Shown here one piece after another: positions 24,576 to 31,839 of a stretch of 64,000 bases of DNA (position 1 is its first letter; every line of letters begins with the position of its first letter). Source of the stretch: Hymenobacter nitidus (GTDB taxonomy: Bacteria; Bacteroidota; Bacteroidia; Cytophagales; Hymenobacteraceae); NCBI RefSeq assembly GCF_020447315.1, contig NZ_JAJADQ010000005.1, positions 62,001 through 126,000 on the forward strand, written 5' to 3'. The notes below the pieces were generated by a model. The model was not told where the DNA came from, did not search any database, and was given only the letters and a program-made list of their open reading frames with translations. A program made the translations under genes and the position numbers.

Positions 24576-25187
24576 CTAGGGCTTTTTAATCAGGCAGCCG
24601 GCAGCGCGCCGCTCGGCAACTCCCACGGGCCGGCCGGCCAGCACGTTGTCCAGGGCCTGGGCCAGGTACTTCTCCTTGGCGTAGGCTTCCACCTGGGCGT
24701 TATCGTCGATGGCACCCTTGTAGCGAACCACGAAACCTGTGCCCGAGGGCTCCAGCACCACGGCTTCCGGCGTTTTGGTAGCACCCAGCAGCGCGCTGAC
24801 CTTCTGCGTTTCGTCGGTCAGGTAAGGATATTCATCGCCCCCGGTCGTTTTCACCTTCAGCTTCTCGGCGTCCGTGGCGTCGGCCGTGGCTTCCAGGTTA
24901 ATGGGCGTGTTGATAAAAAGAAACTGCACACCCCGGCCGCTATAGGCCGAATTCAACGCATTCAGGCGGCTCTGGTACAGCTTGGAAAAAGCACAGTTCG
25001 GGTTGACGAACACCACGACCACGGCCTTGTTTTTGGCGTAGCTGCTGAGCGTAACCGTGGCGTTGGAAGGGCTTTTCAGGCTGAAGTCACTGACCGTGCG
25101 GCCATCCTGGGCGCGGGCCACGCCCACGGCAAGGGCGGAGAAAACCAGGGCCATGGCGGCAATAAGCGAAATTCGGCGAAAGGTCAT
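24576..25187 (-). CDS. Secreted redoxin / AhpC-TSA-like thioredoxin-fold protein
   Basis: 203 aa with a Sec signal peptide ending near AVGVARAQ. The thioredoxin fold is indicated by VSDFSLKSPSNATVTLSSY, VVVFVNPNCAFSKLY and TKTPEAVVLEP. In place of CxxC the active site shows one Cys (NPNCAFSK), and a second Cys lies near the C-terminus (RRAAGCLIKK), a pattern shared with a periplasmic AhpC/TSA-like subgroup. I infer a periplasmic thiol peroxidase or redox role. Its ATG overlaps the stop of the phosphopantetheinyl transferase gene (ATGA), so both are cotranscribed. Confidence 0.85.
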   Translation of the reverse strand: MTFRRISLIAAMALVFSALAVGVARAQDGRTVSDFSLKSPSNATVTLSSYAKNKAVVVVFVNPNCAFSKLYQSRLNALNSAYSGRGVQFLFINTPINLEATADATDAEKLKVKTTGGDEYPYLTDETQKVSALLGATKTPEAVVLEPSGTGFVVRYKGAIDDNAQVEAYAKEKYLAQALDNVLAGRPVGVAERRAAGCLIKKP

Positions 25188-25873
25188 ACGGGGGAGTAGG
25201 GGCTGAAGGAGGGAGGCACCACGACGTCCTCCACGCAGTACGTGAGGACGTAGTCGGCCGCGAGGCGCTGGTAATGAATCTGGTGTTGGCTGCGGAAGTT
25301 TTCTAGCAGCAGGTGCCCCGTCAATACACCTGCCTTCCGCAGCTCAAACGGGTTGAGCCGAATTTGCTCTTTGAACACCAGGCCCCGGCGACTATGCAGC
25401 TTATAGAGCGTCTCTTTGGCACTCCAATAGAGACTGTGTTTCGCTACGTCGTCACCGGTGTCGGCCAGCTCGTCTTTCGATAAAAACCTGCTGGCCAACT
25501 GTTGCGCTTTGGTGCGTATCAGTTCAATATCTGTGCCAACGCGCCCTTGGGTGGCGACAATAGCGGCCAGCCACTGCCCGGAATGAGACAGGGAAACCGC
25601 GTAATCGGGCAGCTGCTCAAAGAAAGGGCGGCCGTTTTCGTCGTTGCGCAGCACGGCTCGTGCTTCCGGATTCACCTGGGCCAGCAGGGCGTGAGCCAGC
25701 ACCCGGCCCGCCAGCCACTGCAGGGTGCGGTTTTCGTCGCGGGTGGCGGGCTGCAACTGGCTATACAGCTCGGCCCGCGGCACCTGCTTCAGCAAGTCGG
25801 CGGGCTGCTCCGTCAGCTGCCACAGGCCCAGCAGGGCGTGTTCGGAAAGCGGCGTAACGGTGTGAAGCGGCAT
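25184..25873 (-). CDS. 4'-phosphopantetheinyl transferase (Sfp type)
   Basis: Transfers the phosphopantetheine arm of CoA to a carrier-protein serine. ATG 25873 gives 229 aa; the open frame continues upstream, but that part would cross the putative promoter. Sfp-type signatures are present: AVSLSHSGQWLAAIV, the magnesium site VGTDIELI and WSAKETLYKLHSRRG (WxxKEAxxK). At this length it belongs to the Sfp/HetI group. The carrier target is not visible in the window. It overlaps the redoxin gene by 4 bp, although no functional link is obvious. Confidence 0.92.
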   Translation of the reverse strand: MPLHTVTPLSEHALLGLWQLTEQPADLLKQVPRAELYSQLQPATRDENRTLQWLAGRVLAHALLAQVNPEARAVLRNDENGRPFFEQLPDYAVSLSHSGQWLAAIVATQGRVGTDIELIRTKAQQLASRFLSKDELADTGDDVAKHSLYWSAKETLYKLHSRRGLVFKEQIRLNPFELRKAGVLTGHLLLENFRSQHQIHYQRLAADYVLTYCVEDVVVPPSFSPYSPV

Positions 25874-25917
25874 GAGAAAAGATACGGGACGAAGGCCGCG
25901 CCGGACTTGGGGGCCGG

Positions 25918-25945
25918 CAAATATAAGTAGCGCAGCCACTGACAA
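25918..25945 (-). promoter_or_regulatory. Putative promoter of the phosphopantetheinyl transferase-redoxin unit
   Basis: TATATTTG on the minus strand (25925-25918) is a perfect -7 match; a TTG lies 17 bases upstream (25945-25943), slightly closer than usual. It supports ATG 25873 as the start. Confidence 0.5.
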
Positions 25946-25998
25946 GAGCCAGATGCGGACTGCGAGTCGAAAACAGGCCTTCCTCATCAAAACTGGCG

Positions 25999-26006
25999 TA
26001 TTTTTG
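25999..26006 (+). promoter_or_regulatory. Putative -7 element of the WD40 gene (TATTTTTG)
   Basis: A perfect TAnnTTTG match 22 bp upstream of ATG 26029, back to back with the divergent promoter of the transferase gene. No -33 element is clear. Confidence 0.4.
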
Positions 26007-26028
26007 CCCTGCATCCTAATCCAACGCC

Positions 26029-26973
26029 ATGCCGCTGCTTTTTCGTCCGGAGGTTCAGAAGCTTGCCACCCTCAGCGGCCACCACGACTGCGTGTACGCC
26101 CTCACCGGCTCGGCCACGGATTCGGTGTTTTACTCGGCGGGCGCCGATGGGTTTGTGGTGGCCTGGAACAGCGACGCGCCCGAGCAGGATGGAGAGCTGG
26201 TGGCCCGGGTCGAAAACTCGGTGTATGCCCTGCGCTACCTGCCGGGGCGCCACCTGCTGCTGATCGGCCACAACTTTCAGGGGTTGCAGGTAATCGACTT
26301 GGGCCAGAAAAAGCTGGTGCACGCCACCGCGCTGCCGCCGGTGGCCATCTTCGACATTGCGTACTTAGAAGCGCAGCAGCGCATTTACGTGGCTATGGCC
26401 GATGGGACGCTGGCCGTGCTGCACAGCCAGGATTTTCGCCTGCTCCACCTCGTGCGCCTCTCCGACAAGAGTCTGCGCTGCCTGGCCCTGCACGAGGAGC
26501 GCGGTGAGCTGGTCGTGGGGGGCAGCGACCAGCTGATTCGGGTGCTGGACGCCGCTTCTTTACAAGTAAAATTCACGCTCGAAGGCTCGACCAATTCGGT
26601 CTTTACGGCCGCCTACTCGCCCGACGGCCGGCAGCTGCTCTCGGCCGGGCGCGATGCCCACCTGCGCATCTGGAACGTGGCCGAGGGCTACCGGGAGCAG
26701 CAAAGCATCATTGCCCATCTGTTTGCCATCAACCACCTCGCCTATAGCCCCGACGGGCAGTTTTTTGCCACCTGCAGCATGGACAAATCCATCAAGCTCT
26801 GGGAGGCCGAAAGCTTCCGGCTGCTGCGCGTGCTCGACAAGGCCCGGCACGCCGGCCACGGCACTTCGGTGAACAAGTTATTTTGGTCCGGACCGCGGAA
26901 ACGGCTAGTTTCGTGTAGCGACGACCGAAGTCTTGCCGTGTGGGAGCTGCACGTCGCCCCCAATGCCTTATGA
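26029..26973 (+). CDS. WD40-repeat protein
   Basis: 314 aa with about seven WD40-type blades: LSGHHDCVYALTGSATDSVF, LEGSTNSVFTAAYSPDGRQL followed by SAGRDAHLRIWNV, and HLAYSPDGQFFATCSMDKSI followed by KLWEAE. No signal peptide, so a cytoplasmic scaffold is likely. WD40 propellers mediate protein-protein contacts; no partner can be named. Its stop overlaps the ATG of the DivIVA-like gene (ATGA), making a two-gene operon and suggesting that the propeller and the coiled-coil protein act together. Confidence 0.92.
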   Translation: MPLLFRPEVQKLATLSGHHDCVYALTGSATDSVFYSAGADGFVVAWNSDAPEQDGELVARVENSVYALRYLPGRHLLLIGHNFQGLQVIDLGQKKLVHATALPPVAIFDIAYLEAQQRIYVAMADGTLAVLHSQDFRLLHLVRLSDKSLRCLALHEERGELVVGGSDQLIRVLDAASLQVKFTLEGSTNSVFTAAYSPDGRQLLSAGRDAHLRIWNVAEGYREQQSIIAHLFAINHLAYSPDGQFFATCSMDKSIKLWEAESFRLLRVLDKARHAGHGTSVNKLFWSGPRKRLVSCSDDRSLAVWELHVAPNAL

Positions 26974-27983
26974 AAATTACCGCCCTCGATATCCGGCAGA
27001 AGACCTTTGAAAAAGCTTTCCGGGGCCTCAACAAAGAAGAAGTAGAAGCCTTCCTGGTGACCTTGTCGCAGCAGTGGGAGCGGATGGGCGACGAAAACCG
27101 CGAGCTGCGCCTCAAGCTGGAGCACGCCACCCAGGAAGTAAGCAAGATGCGGGAGGTGGAAACCTCGCTGTACCGCACCTTGAAGACGGCCGAGGATACC
27201 GGCAACAGCATCACTGAGCAGGCCCAGCGCGACGCCGAGCTGCGGGTGCGCGAAGCCCAGCTCAAGGCCGAGCAGCTGCTGGCCGACGCCCGCCAGAAAG
27301 CCCACCACGTGGTAAACGACGCCTACAAGCAGGCCGAGAAAACGGTGGCCGAGATGAAAACCGAGGTGAACGGGCTGGGCCAGGAGTGCCAGCGCCTGGA
27401 AGCCCAGATGGAAAGCCTCGTACGCGACCTGCAGCGCCTGGCCAACGATGCCCTCGATAAAGTGGAGAAAGTGAAAGCCCGGCCGAAAACCGAGGCGGCA
27501 GCCATCCTTTCGCGGGCGGCAAGCGTAAAGGTGAGCAGACCCGATTCCTCACCTGAAACCGACACTGCCATGTACGTAGGCTCTGCTTCCACTTCTTCCG
27601 TAGCCGCCGTAGCGGGCGCCACTGCTGCCACTGTGGGCGGTGTAGCCCTGCGCGACGAGCCCTCGGCCCGCCCTATTGGGCCGCAGCCCGGCAGCTACAA
27701 CCCCAAGCCCGGCCAGCAGCCCGACCCCGGCGCCCCGGCCCAAACCCCCGGCCCCGATATCGAGCCCATGCGGACGCCGCACGAAAACCCCGGCCACGTC
27801 GATCCTTCGCGCATCTATAACCCTGAGCCCTCGCGCGTGCCCGAGCCCAGCGGTCCGCGCATCGAGCCCACGGCCCCCGACATCCAGCCCATTGGCCCCG
27901 ACCGGCCCGAAATCGTGCAGCCTTCGCCCTCTACCCACCCGGGTATGGCAGCCGCTGAAAAGTCGTTCTTCGACGAAATCTAA
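26970..27983 (+). CDS. DivIVA-domain coiled-coil protein with Pro-rich tail
   Basis: 337 aa. ATG 26970 gives MKITALDIRQKTFEKAFRG, which with LNKEEVEAFLVTL is the N-terminal DivIVA/GpsB membrane-targeting motif. A long coiled coil follows (about residues 30-175), then a Pro/Gly/Ser-rich disordered region (about 215-325) with repeated PxPGPDIEP-like and EPSxxPEPS motifs and a short conserved-looking end (AAEKSFFDEI). DivIVA proteins mark poles or division sites. Overlap with the WD40 gene suggests a shared role; the disordered tail may recruit partners. Confidence 0.88.
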   Translation: MKITALDIRQKTFEKAFRGLNKEEVEAFLVTLSQQWERMGDENRELRLKLEHATQEVSKMREVETSLYRTLKTAEDTGNSITEQAQRDAELRVREAQLKAEQLLADARQKAHHVVNDAYKQAEKTVAEMKTEVNGLGQECQRLEAQMESLVRDLQRLANDALDKVEKVKARPKTEAAAILSRAASVKVSRPDSSPETDTAMYVGSASTSSVAAVAGATAATVGGVALRDEPSARPIGPQPGSYNPKPGQQPDPGAPAQTPGPDIEPMRTPHENPGHVDPSRIYNPEPSRVPEPSGPRIEPTAPDIQPIGPDRPEIVQPSPSTHPGMAAAEKSFFDEI

Positions 27984-28134
27984 ACCACGGATTCCTGCGA
28001 ATTCTGCGGGTTTCGCAGATATTGTAGCCAATTACTATCGAAGCCTGCCTCTCGGGGCAGGCTTTGTCTGTTCTGGTGTACTCCTGCTTTAGGAATAACC
28101 ACCTCACAAGTTTACCACCTCACAAATTCACCGC

Positions 28135-28506
28135 ATGGGCCAGATTGCACTGGAAGGAATGGAGTTTTTTGCGTTTCACGGTTTCTATGATGAAGAGCAG
28201 AAAATCGGCAACAAGTACGGCGTTGACCTCTACATCGACACCAACCTGCACGCGGCCGGCACCTCCGACAAGCTCGATGCCACGGTGAACTACGAGGTGC
28301 TCTACCGGGTGGTGGCCGAGGAGATGCGCGCCCCGGCCCGGTTGCTGGAGCACGTCGGCTACCGGGTGATGGACCGCGTGATGCAGGAGTTTCCGCACGT
28401 GAAGTCAGTGAAGGTTTCGGTGTCGAAGTTCAACCCGCCGCTGGGCGGCATCTGCCACCGGGCCCGCGTAACGCTGAAGCGCAAGCGGGCCAAGGAGCAG
28501 CCGTAG
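28135..28506 (+). CDS. folB: Dihydroneopterin aldolase
   Basis: 123 aa. Converts 7,8-dihydroneopterin to 6-hydroxymethyl-dihydropterin and glycolaldehyde in folate synthesis. The family pattern is clear: IALEGMEFFAFHGFYDEEQK, DLYIDTNLHAAGTSDKLDAT, VNYEVLYRVV, LLEHVGYRVMDRV and VSVSKFNPPLGG. The Glu of FYDEE and the Lys of SKFNPP match the usual active-site positions. It is encoded alone, followed by a terminator. It acts downstream of folE, located 26 kb away in this window. Confidence 0.96.
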   Translation: MGQIALEGMEFFAFHGFYDEEQKIGNKYGVDLYIDTNLHAAGTSDKLDATVNYEVLYRVVAEEMRAPARLLEHVGYRVMDRVMQEFPHVKSVKVSVSKFNPPLGGICHRARVTLKRKRAKEQP

Positions 28507-28527
28507 CCGTGTTTTTTGCCGACTTCC

Positions 28528-28553
28528 AAAAACCAGCCCGGGGGCTGGTTTTT
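28528..28553 (+). terminator. Intrinsic terminator of folB
   Basis: AAAAACCAGCCC and its complement with a minimal loop and terminal T run, 22 bp after the folB stop. Confidence 0.85.
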
Positions 28554-28571
28554 CTGTTGTGTAGCTAGTTG

Positions 28572-28645
28572 TACGAAATAAATCGTAGGTAAAATTTGCT
28601 TCTACGATTTACTTCGTATATGTTTGATGTACGAAGTAGTTCGTA
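28572..28645 (+). promoter_or_regulatory. Three BlaI-type operator palindromes
   Basis: Three 16-bp dyads of the form TACGA-N6-TCGTA: 28572-28587, 28603-28618 and 28630-28645. Spacing is 31 and 27 bp, close to three and two-and-a-half helical turns. BlaI/MecI repressors bind dyads with a TACA/TGTA core; TACGA/TCGTA would be the local variant. The second site fills the gap between the -33 and -7 elements, so binding would block RNA polymerase and make blaI-M56 autoregulated. Confidence 0.75.
28595..28626 (+). promoter_or_regulatory. blaI-M56 promoter (TTTG-N20-TATGTTTG)
   Basis: TTTG at 28595-28598, a 20-base spacer and TATGTTTG at 28619-28626 fit the Bacteroidota consensus. Expected start near 28633, giving a ~33-base leader before ATG 28666. 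Confidence 0.65.
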
Positions 28646-28665
28646 TCAAGAAAAGCACCCCCGTT

Positions 28666-29088
28666 ATGAGTAAGGTACCCCTTCCTAAACCCACCGAATC
28701 GGAACTTGAAATCCTGCAGGTGCTCTGGCAGCACGGCCCCTGCACCGTCCGGTTCGTGAACGACGAGCTGAGCCAGAAGCGCGAAGTAGGCTACACCACC
28801 ACTCTGAAGCTGCTGCAACTTATGCTCGACAAGGGCCTGGTGCTGCGCGACGACGACAGCCGTACCCACGTGTACCGCGCCGCCGTGCGGCAGGAAGAAA
28901 CCCAGGGCATGCTGCTCGACCGATTTGTGGAGGCTGCCTTCGGGGGCTCGGCTATGAAGCTGGTGATGCAGGCCCTGGGCAACCGCCGCACCTCGAAAGA
29001 GGAGCTGCGCCAGATTCGGACGCTGCTGAACGAAATCGAACAGGACAAACCCGAAACTGAGAAAGGAGGCCCCGATGAACTGGCTTGA
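28666..29088 (+). CDS. BlaI/MecI/CopY-family transcriptional repressor
   Basis: 140 aa from ATG 28666 (MSKVPLPKPTESELEILQVLW). The winged helix (about 10-75) shows the family pattern: E-x-ILQVLWQHGP, VNDELSQKREVGYTTTLKLL, LQLMLDKGLVLRDDDSRT and HVYRA. The C-terminal part is the dimerisation region. It is expected to repress its own operon through the three palindromes just upstream and to be inactivated by the M56 partner. The frame is open upstream, but those codons lie inside operator 3, so ATG 28666 is preferred. It overlaps the M56 gene by 14 bp. Confidence 0.93.
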   Translation: MSKVPLPKPTESELEILQVLWQHGPCTVRFVNDELSQKREVGYTTTLKLLQLMLDKGLVLRDDDSRTHVYRAAVRQEETQGMLLDRFVEAAFGGSAMKLVMQALGNRRTSKEELRQIRTLLNEIEQDKPETEKGGPDELA

Positions 29089-31708
29089 GAACGTACTGTC
29101 GCCGGAGCTCGTCCGGGCCGTGGGCTGGACCATTGTGCATTCCCTCTGGCAGGGTGCCGTCGTAGGCTTGGCGTTGGTGGGGCTGTTGCTGGTGCTGCGC
29201 CGGCACTCGGCTCAGGTGCGCTATAACGTGGCCGGCCTGGCCCTGATAACCATGCTCGGGCTGGCGCTGGCCACGTTTGGCCGCCACTACGCCGTGGCCC
29301 TGGCCCGCACGGCCGCCGCTCCGGCTGCCATTCCCGCCGCCAGTGCTGCCGCTGACCAGCCCACGACGCTCAACCTGCCGGAAACAGCCGCGGCTACGTC
29401 GGCGCTGGTAGCCGAGCAGTCGGTTTCCCTGCTCGAAACCGGCCGGCAGTACTTCGACCAGCATTTGCCCCTGATTGTGGCCGCCTGGTTTCTGGGGCTG
29501 CTGGCCATGACGCTACGCATGCTCGGCGGCCTGGCGTATGTGCAGCGTCTGCGCCACTACCGCGTCGAGCCGTTATCGGAGCAGTGGAACGAGCGGTTTA
29601 AGGTACTGGCCGACCGCGCCGGCCTCAAGCGCACCGTGACCCTGCTGGAGTCGGCGCTGGTGAAGGCCCCGCTAGTGGCGGGCCACCTCAAGCCCGTGAT
29701 TCTGCTGCCGCTGGGCACTGTGTTGGGGTTGAGTCAGGCACAGCTGGAAGCCATTCTGGCCCACGAACTGGCCCATATTGCCCGCCGCGACTACCTGATG
29801 AACATTCTGCAGTCGATGGCCGAAATCCTGTTCTTCTACCATCCGGCCGTGTGGTTTATTACGGCCTGCCTGCGCACCGAGCGCGAAAACTGCTGCGACG
29901 ACGAGGCTACCGCCATCTGCGGCGACCCGCTGACGCTGGCCAAGGCCCTGGCCGCCCTGGCCGAAATGGGACAGAACGTGTATCCTACGCCTCAGCTGGC
30001 TTTGTCAGCCGTTGGACCCGATGGCTCGTTGATGGGCCGCATCCGGCGGCTAGTACAGCGCCGCGCTGCGCCTACCTTCTCCGAAGGCTTTATGGCCGCT
30101 CTGGTCGTAATCGGTGGAATGGCGCTGATTGGCCTGACCACCGTGGTATCGATGGCTAACCCGCGGCCCTGGCCCGACAAGGCCAAGGAGCTAGTGGGCG
30201 CCGTATTCGGGCCCGAAAACAGCATCTGGGCTAACAGCTTGCACGCACTGCAGCTCGGTACCCTGCCCGAACTGGCTCCTTCTGAGTTGCCGGCCCCGCC
30301 ACCGCCCGCCGCTTTTGGCGACGACGATGACGACAAGAAGAAGCGTAAGAACAAGTCGAAAGACGATAAGCACACGGTGATTGTGCGCGACGCCAACGAG
30401 GGCGAAACCCTGCGCCGCGGCAAAGACGGCGGTACGGTGGTCGTGAAGCGCGATAAGAAAGGCCGGGTTACGGAACTGTACGTCGATGGGCAGCGCATTG
30501 AGATGGAGGAAGGCAGCAAGCAAAAGGCCAAGGCCAACAGCACCGAAATCATCCGGCTGGCTCCTGGCAGCCGCGCCAGCCGCAGCCGCTCCAGCTCCAG
30601 GTCGAACTTCAACTTCGACTACGACACCCGTAACTACGGCATGTCGGCCCGCGACCAGGAAGAGCTACGCAGCTCAATGCGTCGTTTGGAGCAGGATCTG
30701 AGCCGTAATGAAGATGCCATCCAGCGCAGTCTGGCCCTGGCCCAGGTGTTTACCGACGGCAGCCGCGTTGAGGTGCGGACCGGGAAAGGCGCCGTTATCA
30801 GCAATACCGACAAGGTAGCCGCCAAAGCCCTGCTCGACGCCGAGCGTTCCTTGCGGGAAGCGGAGCGCAACGAAACCGATTCGGAAGCCCGCGAAAAAAT
30901 CAGGGAGGAGCTGGACCGTCTGCGTGAGAAGCGCGAGGAGCTGCGCGCCCGGCAGGAAGAAGCCCGCAGCCGCGAGCTGGAAGCCGGCCAGGCCGACCGG
31001 GAACGGGCTCAGGCAGAGCGCGAGCGGCAGCAGCTCGAACGGGAGCGGGCCCAGGTAGAGCGCGACCGGCTCCGGGCCGAGCGTGACAAGGAGCGCGCCA
31101 TCCAGGACGAGCACAACCGCAAGGTAGAGGAAGGTATTGTGGATGAGCTGGTGAAGGACAACCTGATCAAAGACCGGAAATACTTTCAGTTTGTGCTCAA
31201 GGCCAACGAGATGATCGTTGACGGGCAGAAGCAGCCGGAAGCAGTGCAGGCGAAATACCGCAAGCTGTTCGAGGAAGGCACTGGCCGCGCCCTGAGTGCC
31301 AGCAGCTCGGTGTTGTTCAGCAACGCGGGCGGCAACGTCAACCGAATTTATTCCAGCAATTCGAGCAGCACTAAATACGGTTCTACGCCTCCCTCGCCCC
31401 CGGCCGTACCCCGTGCACCCCGCGCCCCGCGCACTAGCCTGGCGCCGCTGGGGCCTACGCCGCCGGCTCCGCCCCGGGTGCCACGGGCACCCCGCAACGT
31501 GAAATTCAACTCGGTGGCCCTGGGCGACCAACTGCGCAAAGACGGCCTTATCGATGCCAATGCCCGCTCATACCAAGTGCAGCTGAACGCGTCGGGAATG
31601 GTGGTAAACGGGCAGAAGCAGTCCGAGGAAACGGCCAAGCGCTACCGGGAGTTGCTCGGCAAAAACGAGGGCACGAATTTCAATATGGATGTCGTGATTA
31701 CCGAATAG
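29075..31708 (+). CDS. BlaR1-like M56 family membrane metallopeptidase with large C-terminal extension
   Basis: 877 aa. Membrane segments at about 25-43, 50-68, 130-150 and 345-365 surround the M56 zinc motif HELAHIARRDY near residue 230. The usual BlaR1 penicillin-binding sensor is absent. Instead there is a charged region (about 405-680) containing a Glu/Arg-rich coiled coil. It is flanked by two copies of a ~55-residue motif (LVKDNLIKD to MIVDGQKQPE near 690; LRKDGLIDA to MVVNGQKQSEE near 815), with Pro-rich linkers between them. Likely activates the BlaI partner by proteolysis in response to an unknown envelope signal. Confidence 0.9.
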   Translation: MNWLENVLSPELVRAVGWTIVHSLWQGAVVGLALVGLLLVLRRHSAQVRYNVAGLALITMLGLALATFGRHYAVALARTAAAPAAIPAASAAADQPTTLNLPETAAATSALVAEQSVSLLETGRQYFDQHLPLIVAAWFLGLLAMTLRMLGGLAYVQRLRHYRVEPLSEQWNERFKVLADRAGLKRTVTLLESALVKAPLVAGHLKPVILLPLGTVLGLSQAQLEAILAHELAHIARRDYLMNILQSMAEILFFYHPAVWFITACLRTERENCCDDEATAICGDPLTLAKALAALAEMGQNVYPTPQLALSAVGPDGSLMGRIRRLVQRRAAPTFSEGFMAALVVIGGMALIGLTTVVSMANPRPWPDKAKELVGAVFGPENSIWANSLHALQLGTLPELAPSELPAPPPPAAFGDDDDDKKKRKNKSKDDKHTVIVRDANEGETLRRGKDGGTVVVKRDKKGRVTELYVDGQRIEMEEGSKQKAKANSTEIIRLAPGSRASRSRSSSRSNFNFDYDTRNYGMSARDQEELRSSMRRLEQDLSRNEDAIQRSLALAQVFTDGSRVEVRTGKGAVISNTDKVAAKALLDAERSLREAERNETDSEAREKIREELDRLREKREELRARQEEARSRELEAGQADRERAQAERERQQLERERAQVERDRLRAERDKERAIQDEHNRKVEEGIVDELVKDNLIKDRKYFQFVLKANEMIVDGQKQPEAVQAKYRKLFEEGTGRALSASSSVLFSNAGGNVNRIYSSNSSSTKYGSTPPSPPAVPRAPRAPRTSLAPLGPTPPAPPRVPRAPRNVKFNSVALGDQLRKDGLIDANARSYQVQLNASGMVVNGQKQSEETAKRYRELLGKNEGTNFNMDVVITE

Positions 31709-31723
31709 CCTGCGCGGCTTCAG

Positions 31724-31755
31724 AAAGGGCCTGCCCAACGGCAGGCCCTTTTTTT
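31724..31755 (+). terminator. Intrinsic terminator of the blaI-M56 operon
   Basis: AAAGGGCCTGCC-CAAC-GGCAGGCCCTTT followed by TTTT, 15 bp after the M56 stop. Confidence 0.88.
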
Positions 31756-31839
31756 ATGCCTTCGCCCTGGGTGTTGAGCAACCATTAGCCATCGGCTATC
31801 ATCTATTCACGCACTCTCCATCTCCTTCATCCGGCATTC

